Positions 11,693-26,003 of a DNA stretch of 64,000 nt are shown here, piece after piece. Position numbers and translations under genes: made by a program. Position 1 is the stretch's first letter, and the number at the start of each line of letters is the position of its first letter. The stretch is from positions 661,760 through 725,759 of the forward strand of contig NW_011887301.1 of assembly GCF_000151315.2 (NCBI RefSeq), read 5' to 3'. The DNA is from Capsaspora owczarzaki ATCC 30864. Its lineage: Eukaryota; Opisthokonta; Filasterea. The notes beneath the pieces were generated by a model that saw nothing but the letters and a program-made list of their open reading frames with translations, ran no database searches and had not been told where the DNA came from.

Positions 11693-12035
11693 TTTTTTTT
11701 TTCGTTCGACGCTTTGGCTTTTGTGCAGTGGCTCAACGACAACCCTCGCTCGACCGTCAGACCAACTGGGTCTTGCCATTGTCAGCGCCATCATCAAGTT
11801 CAGTGACGCTCGCGTCTCATTCTGTGCAGGGTTTTTGTTCCAAATACCAATCTTCTCAAACCATCTCTTTTTGTTTCTCCGATTTGTGCAACAGTCGTCG
11901 TCCAACACAAAGCCGGCAAAGGATTGCCACGTTGAATTACTTTCCAAAAAAAAAGCTTGTCTGTCTTGTATTCACACAAAAGAAGCACATCATTTTGCTT
12001 CTAAAAAAATCCCCTCAAATGAGCAGAACGACCAT
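11693..12035. other. convergent intergenic region
   Basis: About 340 bases between the ends of the membrane protein (+) and phosphatase (-) genes. T and A runs occur, but nothing else is recognisable. Confidence 0.4.
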
Positions 12036-13571
12036 TCAGGACGATGGTCGCGTCATATTGCGCGTATTCACTTGAATAAATCCCTTCGTGGTGCTGGACG
12101 GAACACAGAACGCCTCCCAGCCGCGAAGGCGGACGACGGCAACCGTGATATCATCGCGAGAGCCGTAGGACAGCGCGAGATTGACGAGCGTCTCGGCTGC
12201 CTCGTCCACCGACTGATGCTCTTGCACGGCATCTACAACCTCGTCATTGCTCACGACGTCAAAGAGCCCGTCTGAGGCCAGGACGAGAAAGTTGTCATGG
12301 TCCGTGAGGACGCGGGCGTGCACATCCGGAGTGGGCACAATCCCGTATTGCTTGAGATGCGGATCTCCAATCGCTCGCGTCATTGCAAGCCTGCCCATGA
12401 CTCGCTGAACAGCGTAGCCCTCAATCCGACCGCCGGCAAGTTCTATCCGAGCAGACTCGTCCGCTCGGGTGGGCTTGTGGTCGTAGGTCAGCGGAATGGC
12501 GGTGCCCCGGTGGCTCAGGAGCGCTCTACTGTCGCCCACATGTGCCAATAGTACGTGCGTGTCGTTGTGGATGATGGCCACCACAGCGGTCGTCCCGCTC
12601 TCCAGCATGGTTGCTGCAGACTGTGTCTGAGGGCCGCCATCACTCGTGTCGGACAGGGGCGGAGCTGCTTTTGGGCCAAAGCGCTTGAAAAACATGGCAT
12701 CGACATGTTCAAAGGCGTCGACGAGCTGTGCTGCTTCGACGGCGCCAGTGACGGGGTCGGGCACGATCGACGAGATTAAATGTTGTTGCGCAAATTCTGC
12801 AGCATGGGCGCCGCCATGGCCATCGTACACGGCCACAAACTTGACATTCGGGAATATTTGTGCTATGCTGTAGCGGTCTTCATTGACTGGTTTGCGGCCT
12901 GCAACGCTTCGGATGCCAACTTCTGTTGGTGGCGGCTTTGCTAGTTGTTCTTGTTGTTGACTTGAAGCGATTCGGTCGGATATCCGCTCCATCGCATCCG
13001 TCATGTTGGATTGTGCGTGTAGTAGCGTCTGATGAGCTCCTGACGATGGTCTTGGGTTCAAGTGCGCGCCACCCTTGAGCAACGCTTGCTGGTGGATTGG
13101 CGTCGCACGAGCGTCTGCCGTCGCGCCCACGCCATCCTCGCGCTGGTGCCCAATGCTCGCAGCCTGCTCTGATCTCGGCGGCAGTAGTCTTGGCGCGGCT
13201 GCTGCTGACCCAGCCGGCTGAGCCTGGACGGTGTGAATGGCAGCGCGGCTCGTCGAGTTCCAAGCGAGTCCGCCAGCAGCACGCGCCGCCGCCGCCCCTG
13301 CGAGCGACAGTGCTGACGATGACAGTGACAGCGATGAAGCCACACGCGTCTCACTGATGACTCCTCCTGTGGCGAGTCGTCTGCTCGTCGGTCGCTGGAC
13401 GAGTGACCGCGCCATCATCATCATCGCAAGTGCCGCTCTTTGCTGCCCTTCGTCCACTTCTGCGTTGCTGCAGCCGCCCATGCGCCGTCCAGCAGTGTGC
13501 AGAGCCGCGGATGGCGCCAATGCAAGTCGTCTGCATCCACCTGCAGCAGCAACAACACCTGCGCGAAGCAT
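12036..13571 (-). CDS. PP2C-family Ser/Thr phosphatase, probably mitochondrial
   Basis: This metal-dependent phosphatase (PPM family) is on one uninterrupted exon of about 511 residues. The first in-frame ATG is at 13571 and gives MLRAGVVAAAGGCRRLALA, an Arg/Ala-rich import sequence; upstream frame is open but has no ATG. A low-complexity region follows, then the PP2C core from about residue 230. Core motifs in order: PVNEDRYSIAQI, VAVYDGHGGAHAAEF (metal-binding Asp), ESGTTAVVAII, LLAHVGDSRALL, LTYDHKP, RIELAGGRIEG, LAMTRAIGDPHLKQ, LVLASDGLFDVVSN and SRDDITVAVVRL. All metal-ligand aspartates are present, so it should be active. It resembles PPM1K-type mitochondrial phosphatases; the substrate is not deducible. 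Confidence 0.92.
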   Translation of the reverse strand: MLRAGVVAAAGGCRRLALAPSAALHTAGRRMGGCSNAEVDEGQQRAALAMMMMARSLVQRPTSRRLATGGVISETRVASSLSLSSSALSLAGAAAARAAGGLAWNSTSRAAIHTVQAQPAGSAAAAPRLLPPRSEQAASIGHQREDGVGATADARATPIHQQALLKGGAHLNPRPSSGAHQTLLHAQSNMTDAMERISDRIASSQQQEQLAKPPPTEVGIRSVAGRKPVNEDRYSIAQIFPNVKFVAVYDGHGGAHAAEFAQQHLISSIVPDPVTGAVEAAQLVDAFEHVDAMFFKRFGPKAAPPLSDTSDGGPQTQSAATMLESGTTAVVAIIHNDTHVLLAHVGDSRALLSHRGTAIPLTYDHKPTRADESARIELAGGRIEGYAVQRVMGRLAMTRAIGDPHLKQYGIVPTPDVHARVLTDHDNFLVLASDGLFDVVSNDEVVDAVQEHQSVDEAAETLVNLALSYGSRDDITVAVVRLRGWEAFCVPSSTTKGFIQVNTRNMTRPSS

Positions 13572-14299
13572 CCGTCCTTCAACTGGTCTGTGCGTTGCAA
13601 TGCTAAACAGTGATGATGGTAAAAGGATTGAGCGACTCAGACTAGTCAACGGAACATCAACATCAATGGAAGCTCTGCTTGTTTCACGCTGAAGATGTAG
13701 AATTGCAGTGTAATGAGAAAAGCGAGAGATCGAGCTGTCGTGATATCGGATGAGGTGGTACAGTCGAGTGCAGTGCAGACTGGGAACACGGCTTTGGTCT
13801 GCTGAGTCTGCACAAAGTCAGCTGGTTGCATTCGACGGTCCAGCAGTAGTCTCGACCCACTCTCGAGAAGGCCTCGCAAAACCCATGATTACTGAAATAA
13901 TGGATGGATGTGAGTATTCAAGCAGTAATGCAATGCAGCAGCCAACGCAGCCACAGCAGCCAAAGTGCAATGAGGAAAAACCGATGTCAACTTGTCCTTC
14001 CTTCCTTCGCTTTGACGCTTCTTCAACAGATGACATTGACTTGACTCACAATGCACAACAAGTACACACAAAACCAACCAGCGCAATGGAAATCGAGTGA
14101 CTGCGACCATCCCTCGCAAGATGAGCAGCGAAATTCACCGTGTTCCCTTAACCCTCACTCTCACCCTGAGCCACCTGAACCGTTTAACCTTACGTTGACA
14201 CCATGCACAATCAACCTGCTGCCTTGACATTTCAACTTGACTCCCTTCCCAATGCAGATCCAGTCAACCTTTTCTCTCTTCTTTTTCCCATACTCTCAA
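13572..14299. promoter_or_regulatory. bidirectional promoter region
   Basis: About 730 bases between the divergent phosphatase (-) and CNNM-type transporter (+) genes. No coding sequence supported. A C-rich series of ACCCT-like words lies at about 14145-14200. Confidence 0.4.
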
Positions 14300-17292
<2,993 letters not shown>

Positions 17293-17556
17293 TTGTCTCA
17301 ATGTTAATGTTTGATTTCGCATTTTTATATTTTTTTTTTTCAGTGTTGTTGATTGTCTTTTTTTTTTCTTGACGCACTGTTTCATTGTTCCACATGCGCG
17401 TGTTTTGCTTGTCCTGTAGTTGCCAGTTTTTGTGTTATTGGTTTGTCTGCTTGGCAACTGCGATGTAAACTGTCACAAGCTGTGTCGTATACATAATATT
17501 GTAATGTTGAAAAACCGCACTTGAAAACCATTTTCTTTCTGTAGAGACTCGGGGCG

Positions 17557-19593
17557 TCAAAAAATAAAGCGCGACGCAAACATGTCACTCGCAGGAGGCT
17601 GGTTTCCCCCGCTGCCGTCATCGTCGTCAGAATTGCCACCCCACCGATGGCCAAGGGTGTTGCGAGCACTGGAAACGACTCGACGTGGCGCAGTTGCTCG
17701 CGCCTGTGTTTCCTGCTCAAGCTCTTGCAACGTGAGAAGATTGTCGGCCATGACCGAGCGAACCAACTCCGCAGGCCAAGCAGTCGGCGACGAGGAGGAG
17801 GGCACGGCAGTCGCATTGGCATCCACAGTGCGCTTGCGATAAAACAGCTGGTACGGCGTGTCGGTAGGTCGTTGTTTTGTCTGCGAAATGATCTCGTGCC
17901 AGGACGAAGCAGCCACGGTGCTGTCATCGAACTGGAACCAAGCAAATGTAGAGCTAGCATCTTGAGCGGAGCCGCTGCTCAAAGCGGCCGCGCGCTCGTT
18001 GATTGGCAAGGCATCTTCTTGATCGTGGTGCACCATGGCATGGCAAATGTAGTGACCATGGTCGCTCGACGCGCCCAAGTGTGAGACGACCGCATACAGC
18101 TGGTACTCTGTCGCAGTTGCGTCTTGACGCGCAAACATTTCTGGAGGAAGCACCAGCGCCGTTGGAAAGTCGACACTGGTCACAATCTTTTTTCGCCGCA
18201 CGGTCGGTGCAGCCGATCCTGGTGCCGTGCTCGGTTGCACTTCAAATAGAAAGCGCTTAAGAGTAATCACCAGATGCTCTGGGGCCACAAGCATGCGGCT
18301 CATCCGCTGGCTGTCCGAGCGCGTCTGACACGCTTGGCAAGAGTACGCATTCTCACCAGACAGCGTTTCGCTGCGAAGAAATTCGTACAAGAGCTGATTC
18401 AACGAGACGGTGACCGCTCCCGGCGCGTCGCGGATGGCCGAGGGAAACGCAAGGGCAAGGTCGTTGAAGGGCTCGGGGACGTGCGCCACAAAGCCACACG
18501 TGCCGCAAACAAACTGGTTTTCGAGCAGACCGCCAAACACTGTCATTGGGAACTGGGCCAAGGCTGGCTGGAGCGGGGCCGGGACCGACTCGAGCCACTG
18601 GCTCGACTGTGTAGACGCCAGCTCTTCACGCGTTGGCAAGGCAGCCTCATTCCCGAGCTGGTCAAGCAGGTAGCGCAGAAACTCGGACGAGTCTTGTTGC
18701 GATCCCGGCTCAAACCAGGGCGGGATGCAATCGCGGGTCATATCGAAGGGACTGACCGACGGCTTGATGGACAGTGCCATTGATGCGGATACTTCTTGCA
18801 GACGCCGCACAAACGAGACTGGCGGGGGCGCGAATGAAGAAGGCTTGGAGGATGTGCCGTCGTTCGTCGAAGTTGTTGTTGGCTGCCGTGCGGATTGCCG
18901 TGGCTGCTCCAACAATCGCTCGCGGAAGGCCCGCGTCATGAACAGAGCTCGCAGAACGCTGTTCATGTAGCAAGTGTTGCCCAGGTTGTTCAGTCCGACC
19001 ATATGCGCTGCCGAGACGTCTCGCGACACGACCGTGGCAAATCGGGTCAGAAACCCGGGAGGCAGCGCCGGACGTCCTCCAGAAGAGGCACTCGCGCCAA
19101 ACAATCCGCTAGGAAGCTGGTCTATCAACGCGGGATGCGTCATTGGCAGGGTTCCCGGGAAACGGACATGGACGAGCAGTAGCAGCAGGATTCGCAGCGC
19201 AGGATTGGCTGTGGCAGACGAACTGAAGGACCATCGCGCCGAGAGTCTGCTGGGAGCGTAGAACGATGCAAACAGCTGCGAGTGGTTGACTGCCAGTGCA
19301 ATCAGCAGCGTGAGGCCGAGTTCGCGGGACAGCGCGAGCGGCATGCCCGACGTCGTAGTCGAGGATGATGACGAGGATGAGGATGGCTGGGACTGCTGCG
19401 CTTCCGACACAGCTGCAGCTGGCGTTGTGCTTGGATTGCTGTGAGCTGATGGTGATTGTCGCGGTGATTGTCGCAGTGGTGGTGGTCCAGATGGGATGAC
19501 TGGCGTTGCGAGAATCCATTGCTCAGCGACTGCGCAGATGGCGAGGAGATCCGCCTGGGACCACTCTGGCATACTCGCAGCATAGGATGATGC

Positions 19594-19633
<40 letters not shown>

Positions 19634-19722
19634 CCGAATGACAAGAGGAGCCGCTCGACGAGCTGCCGCTTGACTGCGACTGGATGCGACGACCGCGCGA
19701 CCCCGACAAGCAGCGTATCCAT
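17557..19722 (-). CDS. ubiquitin-specific protease, USP35/38-like
   Basis: This cysteine protease removes ubiquitin. It is a single exon of 721 residues starting MDTLLVGVARSSHPVAVKRQ at 19722. A run of about 14 Ser (GAT repeat at about 19585-19632) lies near residue 35. The N-terminal third is helical and unassigned. The catalytic domain starts near residue 235. Cys box: GLNNLGNTCYMNSVLRALF. Next come QQDSSEFLRYLLDQL, the zinc-finger pairs CGTCGFVAHVPE and CQACQTRSDS, ITLKRFLFEVQPS, and the His box LGASSDHGHYICHAMVHH. The C-terminal motif is WFQFDDSTVAASSWHEI. All catalytic residues are present. The wording of the Cys box is closest, from memory, to animal USP35/USP38. It shares a 501-bp divergent promoter region with the sorting nexin gene. 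Confidence 0.93.
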
Positions 19723-20223
19723 GCGAAAAGCACAGCACAGCCAGATGGAAGACTGAAGTGTGTGAATGACAGAAAAATGAGAATTGAGAATGAGTAACCA
19801 ACCAACCCCAATAGAAAAGAGATTTGCATGGATGCTGGTCTCAGCGTCTGAGTCACTCAGTTACGAGACTCGAGTGTTTCTCTCATTCTGTTCTCAGCTA
19901 CTGTTGCAATGTGTCGCGTTCTTCAAACCCTTCAATAGATTGTTCTCTAGCTCGCAAATAGCTGCTCTTCACTTCTCAGATCTGAGCTTTCTAAGCCTCT
20001 ATCGCTCTTTTCTCTCCCTTCTCTCAATCTCGCAATAAATCCCCACTCAATTTCATTGTCCCCCCCAAGTCTCTCTCAGTCTCAGTCTCAGTCTCAGTCT
20101 CAGTCTCAGTCTCACTCTCACTCTCAGTCTCAGTTTTCCATCTCCGCTCTGATCTTCCGCTCCAATCCAATCCAATCCAATCTCCACTTCCCCCCCGCCT
20201 CAACACACACACCGGACCAACGA
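19723..20223. promoter_or_regulatory. bidirectional promoter, USP / sorting nexin
   Basis: This 501-bp interval lies between two divergent start codons. Near the nexin ATG there is a (TCTCAG)-type repeat at about 20069-20135 and four CCAAT copies at about 20161-20182 (tccaatccaatccaatccaat), which might be CCAAT-box elements. Confidence 0.5.
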
Positions 20224-22315
20224 ATGCTCGCGCTCGTGGGTGCCGTGCTGTCGACAGCCGCCAGCTCGCTGCTCGTCCTCGTCGCGCTGGTGCTCCTCGC
20301 CCCAGAGTGCGCGCGCCTCGCAGACGTGCTCTTTGCGCCAGTGGACGAGCACGATCGCTCCCGCCAGAGCACCGTCGCAGCACTCGCAGCACGCCTCGCG
20401 CGTCGCATCATGGCAGCCACTACTCAGCCCCAGAGCGCCGTAGTCGTGCCAAGGCCGCCAGCCGGAGCAGCCCCAAGCACCCCAAGCACTGCTCCTGCCA
20501 ATACGAATGCGAATGCGAATGCAAAGCCACCCCGCCCGACGACACCATCGAGCCGGCACGAGCAAGTCAGATACGCCGTAGCACTCGTCGTCTACTTGCC
20601 AGTCCTATGGGCCGTTCGCATGGCACAGTTCGTGGCGCCGTGGTTTTCCCGCTCGGCCAGTGGCGTGCCACGACGCGAGCAGTCCTTGCTGACCTCCGAC
20701 CGTCATACGACTGCGATAGTCAACAGCAATACCAGCAGTGCTTCGAGTCAAGGAGCGGTCGTGTCTGGTGGCGCAAGTGGACCGGCCGCACCCTCGTTGG
20801 ACAACACCGGGTTGTCGTCCATGCGCAAATCTGCCACGGTCGCTGCGGCTCGCGCGACACACAGACATTCCATCAACCTGCAGGCTGCAATTGCAGAGGC
20901 AACGACAGAGAAACTCCCGGCTACGCGAAACCTGGGGAGTCTGTCGCCTTCGACGGACGTGCTGTTCTCCAGTTCTGCTGCAACAACCCCCGACATTTTT
21001 TCAGCGGATACCACCGATGAAGCCGCCGATGATGCGCCATTGTTGTCCGGCGATGGGAAGCAAGTCAGAAGGAATAAGCAGCACCTCAATGGCGACGCAG
21101 AGACGACGCAGCCCACTCGCAAGCGGCGTCGCCACAGCCAACAGAGCCGGCAGCGGCAGAATAGCGTCAACCAGTTGTGGCATGCAGATGACGAAGCCGG
21201 AAGAGGTCCTTCTGGAGCAGGCAGTCTCACAACCGATGCTGTCGGGTCTGGCACTCCACTCTACAGCAGCTACATGTATCTGCCTCAAGTGTTGCACAGC
21301 AAGCCGCCTGCAAGTACTGTGACGCTCTCTGCTGATGCTGCGAGTGGACAATCCAATGGACAACAACAGCAGGGGCAGGCGCACAGCTTTGATGAAGGAG
21401 ACGTGCCTTCCATCCTGTGGGGCTCGCCATCTCAACGCCAACAAGCGCTCGAACAAATGCTCGCTCAACGGCTCGCATTAATGCGCGTGCCCTTCAAGCG
21501 ACGCGGCAATATTGTATCCAAGGAGGTGGACGACGTCATCGAGTCCATTCTCAAGCTGTTCTTTCGCGACTTTGTCCACCCGTGGCACGATGTCATTTCC
21601 AAAGACGGCGAGTTTATCGACCGCTTGTACGAGAGCGTCTGGGGCTTGATTGGCGCGGTTGGCATCCGCTGCACGAAAATCGACACTGTTGCTCTGTTGG
21701 CGCAAGACATGGTTCAAAAGCTCCACGACCATCTGCGCGACATTCGCCTCACCGCCGAGGCTGCGTCCAACGCTGCTGCTGCCCGCCGCCGCGGCGAGCC
21801 CGATTCGCGAATCCCTCCGACCATACCATTTCGGCTGCACCCTTGCTTGCAAAGTCGCGAGGCTGAAGTCCAGTATCTCCGCGAAGCCAGCGAGACATTT
21901 TTGCTTGCCGTCCTGCCCTCCGAAGTGTCCCACTGTCTGCCCATGCGCCACATGTTGCGAGAAATCCTTGCAATCTGGGTCTTCCTTCCGACGGCAGATT
22001 TGCTGTGCGACCCTGACTATATCAATCAGAACATTATCTGGCAGCTGCGTGACAGGCATCTTGCAGCGCAACAGCAGTTTCTGCAACAGACTGGCCAGCA
22101 GCCGCCACCCGCCACCAATGCTAGCAGTCCAGTTGTATCAACGTCGCCACCGCCCGCGTCGACATTGGACGCTCCGGCTCCATCTGGACCACCGACACAA
22201 GTCGATTCGCAACAGCCACCAGCTCCTGTCGCAGCCAACGACGACAAGCCCGCTGGTTCTGATCCGGAGGAGTCAGATTCCGCTCCATTGCCCGAGTCCT
22301 TGCCACAACAACAGC

Positions 22316-22350
<35 letters not shown>

Positions 22351-25192
22351 CCACAACAAGAACAAGAGCCAGAACATTCCGACCCACCAGTTCCAGCTCA
22401 GGTGCAGCAGCCTTCGACGGCTCCTGAACAGCGCGAGTCGAGAACAGAAGAGTCCATTGCCATGGCCTTGGACGCCTTTTCGGCCTTTTCCAACACCCCT
22501 ACATCACTGATGTTCATGGAGCAGGTCACGGCCGTCTCGCGGTCTAGCCACAGCGCGCCTTCTGTCGTCAAGAAGCGACCACCATTCCCGCAAGCCGATC
22601 GCGTTCGCGACCGGGAGCGCGGTGCGTTCTCGCAGCGTCTCGAATTTTTGAACGAGGAGATTGATCTCAAGGAAAAGCAACTCAAACAAACGCAAATGAA
22701 GGCTGCCAATTACTTTCACTGCCCTCCCGAAGTGGAAAAGGTGAGGAGGCTGTCGTCCCACTTCAAACTTTTTTTTTTTGTATTGTTTGTTGTTGTGCTG
22801 GTTGTGATCATTGCTTCTAACTGGCTTGTTGCTTCGGCATTATTGCGCATCTGACAGGAAGTGGCAGAGCTAGAGGCCATCCTTGAAGCGCACCGCTTGG
22901 AGAAGCGCGCTATTGAGCACCACATTGAGCTGACAGGTTGGTTGCGCTCACACACACTCTCTTTCTTTCTCGCTTGGTTGTTTTTTCGAATATTTTTGGG
23001 ATTGTTTTTGTGCGGTTGCCTCACCAAGCCTCCATTTTTGATTGTCTTTCTGCTCAGACCAATGGTGCACCACTTTGGGTCAATGGGCAGCCCGCGTGCA
23101 CAGCGCGGAACTGAACGAGTTTGAGCACCGCCAAGTTCCCATTTTCGTGGTTGTTGTTCACCGCACTGACGTGGACGAGCCCATGGGCTGGGTGGTGGCG
23201 CGCCGCTACGACGAATTCCAGGAGCTGCATTCCTTCTTGCGCGAGAGGTCGGACACGGCCAGGAAACTCGACCTGCCAGGCAAGCGCTGGTTTGGCGGTC
23301 AATCCAAGTCACTCGAGAAATCTCGCCTGCTGCTCAACGACTACCTTGTCGCAGTGCTCGCCGACCCAGAGCTGTGTCGAAGCGAGGTTATTTTCGAGTT
23401 TTTGAGTCCCAGTCCCAAGAATTTGCGCGCGAATCTTCCTCGAGAAGCGCCGGGCGAGGACGCTCAGGCTGCCAGTGCTTCCACAGCTTCTCAGGCGGGT
23501 GCGTCCGCCACTTCCGCACCTTCGACCACGGCAGCTGCTGGAGACAAGGCTCGAAGCAGCTTGTCGTCTCGGCTCAAGTTTTGGCATCGCGAGGACTCGA
23601 GCGCCTTGACTGGAGACACTGATTGGGTGGACATTGTGAGCGGAAGCGAATCGATGCCTATTCTCTCACCAGCAGCAGCAGCAGCAGTAGCGGGGGATTC
23701 CGATTTCCCCATGGATGCTACTAGTGCGGCGGCCGATGTCCCTGCTGTGGCTAGAATGGAGAAAGTGCTGGTCGAGCCGGACTTTGACGACGTCAACTTG
23801 AACGCGGCAGACGAAGAGTCGGATCAAAAGAACAGCACGCGCGATGACTTGGCCGAGCCCGTGTTTGATCTGATTGGAGAGCTGTTCGAGTTGCATGGCA
23901 TGTTCCGCTGGGTGCGAAAGCAGGTCATTCTCTTTATTCAGCTGACCTTTGGCGGATCGATCAATCGCAACGTCGAAAAGACCGTTCACTGGTTTACGTC
24001 ACGCACTTCGCAGCTGTACTACTTTGAGCGCTTGCGGGATGCCTTCTGGCCCAACGGAGTCTGGGCGTCGGCCTACCCGCTGCGATCGCCCGAGGACAAG
24101 CTGCACACTCGTCTCCAAGCCAAGACTGCGCTGCTCACCTCGCTTCCAGACCACCTCGTCAGCATGCTCGGCCAGGACAATGGGCGCCGCGGTGCCGAGC
24201 GTCTGTTTGAGAGTCTCCAAGACGCGCAGAAAAACAAGCACCTGTTTTACACCATGTTCGACCTGACCCTGTTCAGCCTGTGCCCCGAGCTGCAGTCCGC
24301 CCAAGTTCAGGAGCTAGCCAGCGCGCTTAATAGTGTCAACCTGTACGGCGGTGACCAATCCAACGATGGCGTGCGTGCAAGCCAGCAAGCCGACGTCAAG
24401 AGCCAGGTGCCGAAATCTGGCATGGCGCGACAGGCCTCGTCGGTGACGGCTACAACAATGGCCGTCCTAACCACTGCGTCCAGCTTCATTTCGGCGCCAT
24501 TCGTGGCAGCGGCAGGCTTGTTTGGTTGGCGGTCGTCGTCGGCACAGTCAAGCACGCCCGCGCTCTCTGACACGGCCACAGGATCCGGGCTCGCTTCATC
24601 GGGCCTGTCTTCCTCTTCCAGCATTCCAGGTGGCTTCCCGCAGGGCGGCGGTGCACCCAACAACACGCCGACCTTCCGCTCGCGCCCGATCGGCGGTGCG
24701 TCCAGTCCAGCGTTTCCATATGGCGGCCCCGGTCTTTTGGGCAGTAGCCCGCTTAGCAGCTCTCCGAGTAGCGCTTCTTTGAGCTCGGGTGCACGTGCTG
24801 CTGCACCTGTGGTGGCACCGTCGACTTCTGCTGGAACATTTTCGGGTGTTGCCGTCTCGCCGCCGACCTCCCCGGCATTGACCACAAGCTCTGGCTTGAG
24901 CTCCAACGAGGCTTCGAGCAGTGATCTCGGTGAGCTATCCCAACCGATGCCTGCATCGCAACAACCATCCTCCCCCTCCTCCACGCCAATGTCCGAATCG
25001 GCGGTGCTGGCGGCGTCTGCGTTTGCGGCGGCTGCCGCCTTGCCCGTCGGGCCCGGCAGTGCCAATGCCACCGCGACTCGGCGTCCAACGCACCAGGTTC
25101 CGTCTCTCTTCCCTGCCGTCCAGCGAAAGAAGGTTGCTTCCGATAAAATCAAGTCGCTGCAGTCTGGCGATTTGTTTGCGGACGACGATTGA
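20224..25192 (+). CDS. PXA-PX-nexin-C sorting nexin (SNX13/19/25, Mdm1 type)
   Basis: This is a membrane-anchored sorting nexin of the kind that tethers endosome, lysosome or lipid-droplet membranes to the ER. Exons: 20224-22740, 22858-22936 and 23058-25192. The first ATG gives MLALVGAVLSTAASSLLVLV, a membrane anchor; a second hydrophobic segment is YAVALVVYLPVLWAV. The PXA domain spans about residues 420-610 (SKEVDDVIESILKLFFRDFV, FIDRLYESVWGLIGAVGIRC, MRHMLREILAIWVFLPTADL). A poly-Gln tract lies at 22308-22350, then a short coiled coil. The PX domain has WVVARRYDEFQELHSFLRER and LPGKRWFGG. The nexin-C domain has ELFELHGMFRWVRKQVILFI and IEKTVHWF-like sequence (VEKTVHWF). I see no RGS domain between PXA and PX, which is closer to SNX19 than to SNX13/25. 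The last 200 residues are Ser/Pro-rich. Confidence 0.92.
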
Positions 25193-25480
25193 GGGGGTGG
25201 GGTTGCTGCGTGGTTTCTCGCTTGTAGGTTTTTCATTGTAATTTTTTTTGTTTATACATTTGCTGTACGTTTTTAAACTCTTCTCTTGTACGGACGACGT
25301 GACACGTTGAATTTCGTCGGATTTCTTGATCGTCCCAGTTTCTCGCCAAATTAATTCTTCCTGGTGCATGTTCACCCATTCGATCTCCATTATCTCATGA
25401 GCCAATCCAAGTATTTATTCCAGTCCCCATTTTTCCCTTCTTCTTCTTCTTCTTCTTTTTCTTCTTCTCTCATTCACACA
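25193..25480. promoter_or_regulatory. intergenic/promoter of the bHLH gene
   Basis: About 290 bases between two plus-strand genes. There is a CTT repeat at about 25438-25467, ending 13 nt before the ATG at 25481. Nothing else seen. Confidence 0.4.
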
Positions 25481-25963
25481 ATGTCGTTGTCGTCGCCAGA
25501 ATGTGAGCGCAGCGCCGACTTTTCGCATTTGTTCAAAAACAACCCAATGTTTCATTGTGATTTTATTCTTGAGCTTTTTTTTTTTTTTTTTTTTTTTTGA
25601 CCTTCCTTACGAATGATGATTGTCGTTGTTTCACTGACGGACTTTCGTTTTTTGCTTGTCCTTCTTCTTACTACATTCACCACAGCCTTCGACGCTGACG
25701 TTGCTGCGCTGGCGGGCATGATGCCAGAGATGCAGTCGCAGCAGTTCAACCAGTTCACCAACGAACTCACCAGCTTCTTTGCCGAAGTCCTGGCACCCGC
25801 CGACATTGACCCGATGGCCGTCTCCTCCCTCGAGCTCTCCTCGCTCACTGGCACTGGTACATTACATTGAAACACACAGCCACTTGGGATGTTGAACTGC
25901 CTCCCCCTTTTGCCTCCCTTTGTCTCTGTTCTCTGTCTCTGTCTCTCAATCGTGTCGCTGCGC

Positions 25964-26003
<40 letters not shown>

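Noticed and set aside
13572-13649. 26-residue N-terminal extension of the PP2C phosphatase
   Set aside because: It would begin at TTG; the ATG at 13571 starts a typical mitochondrial import sequence.
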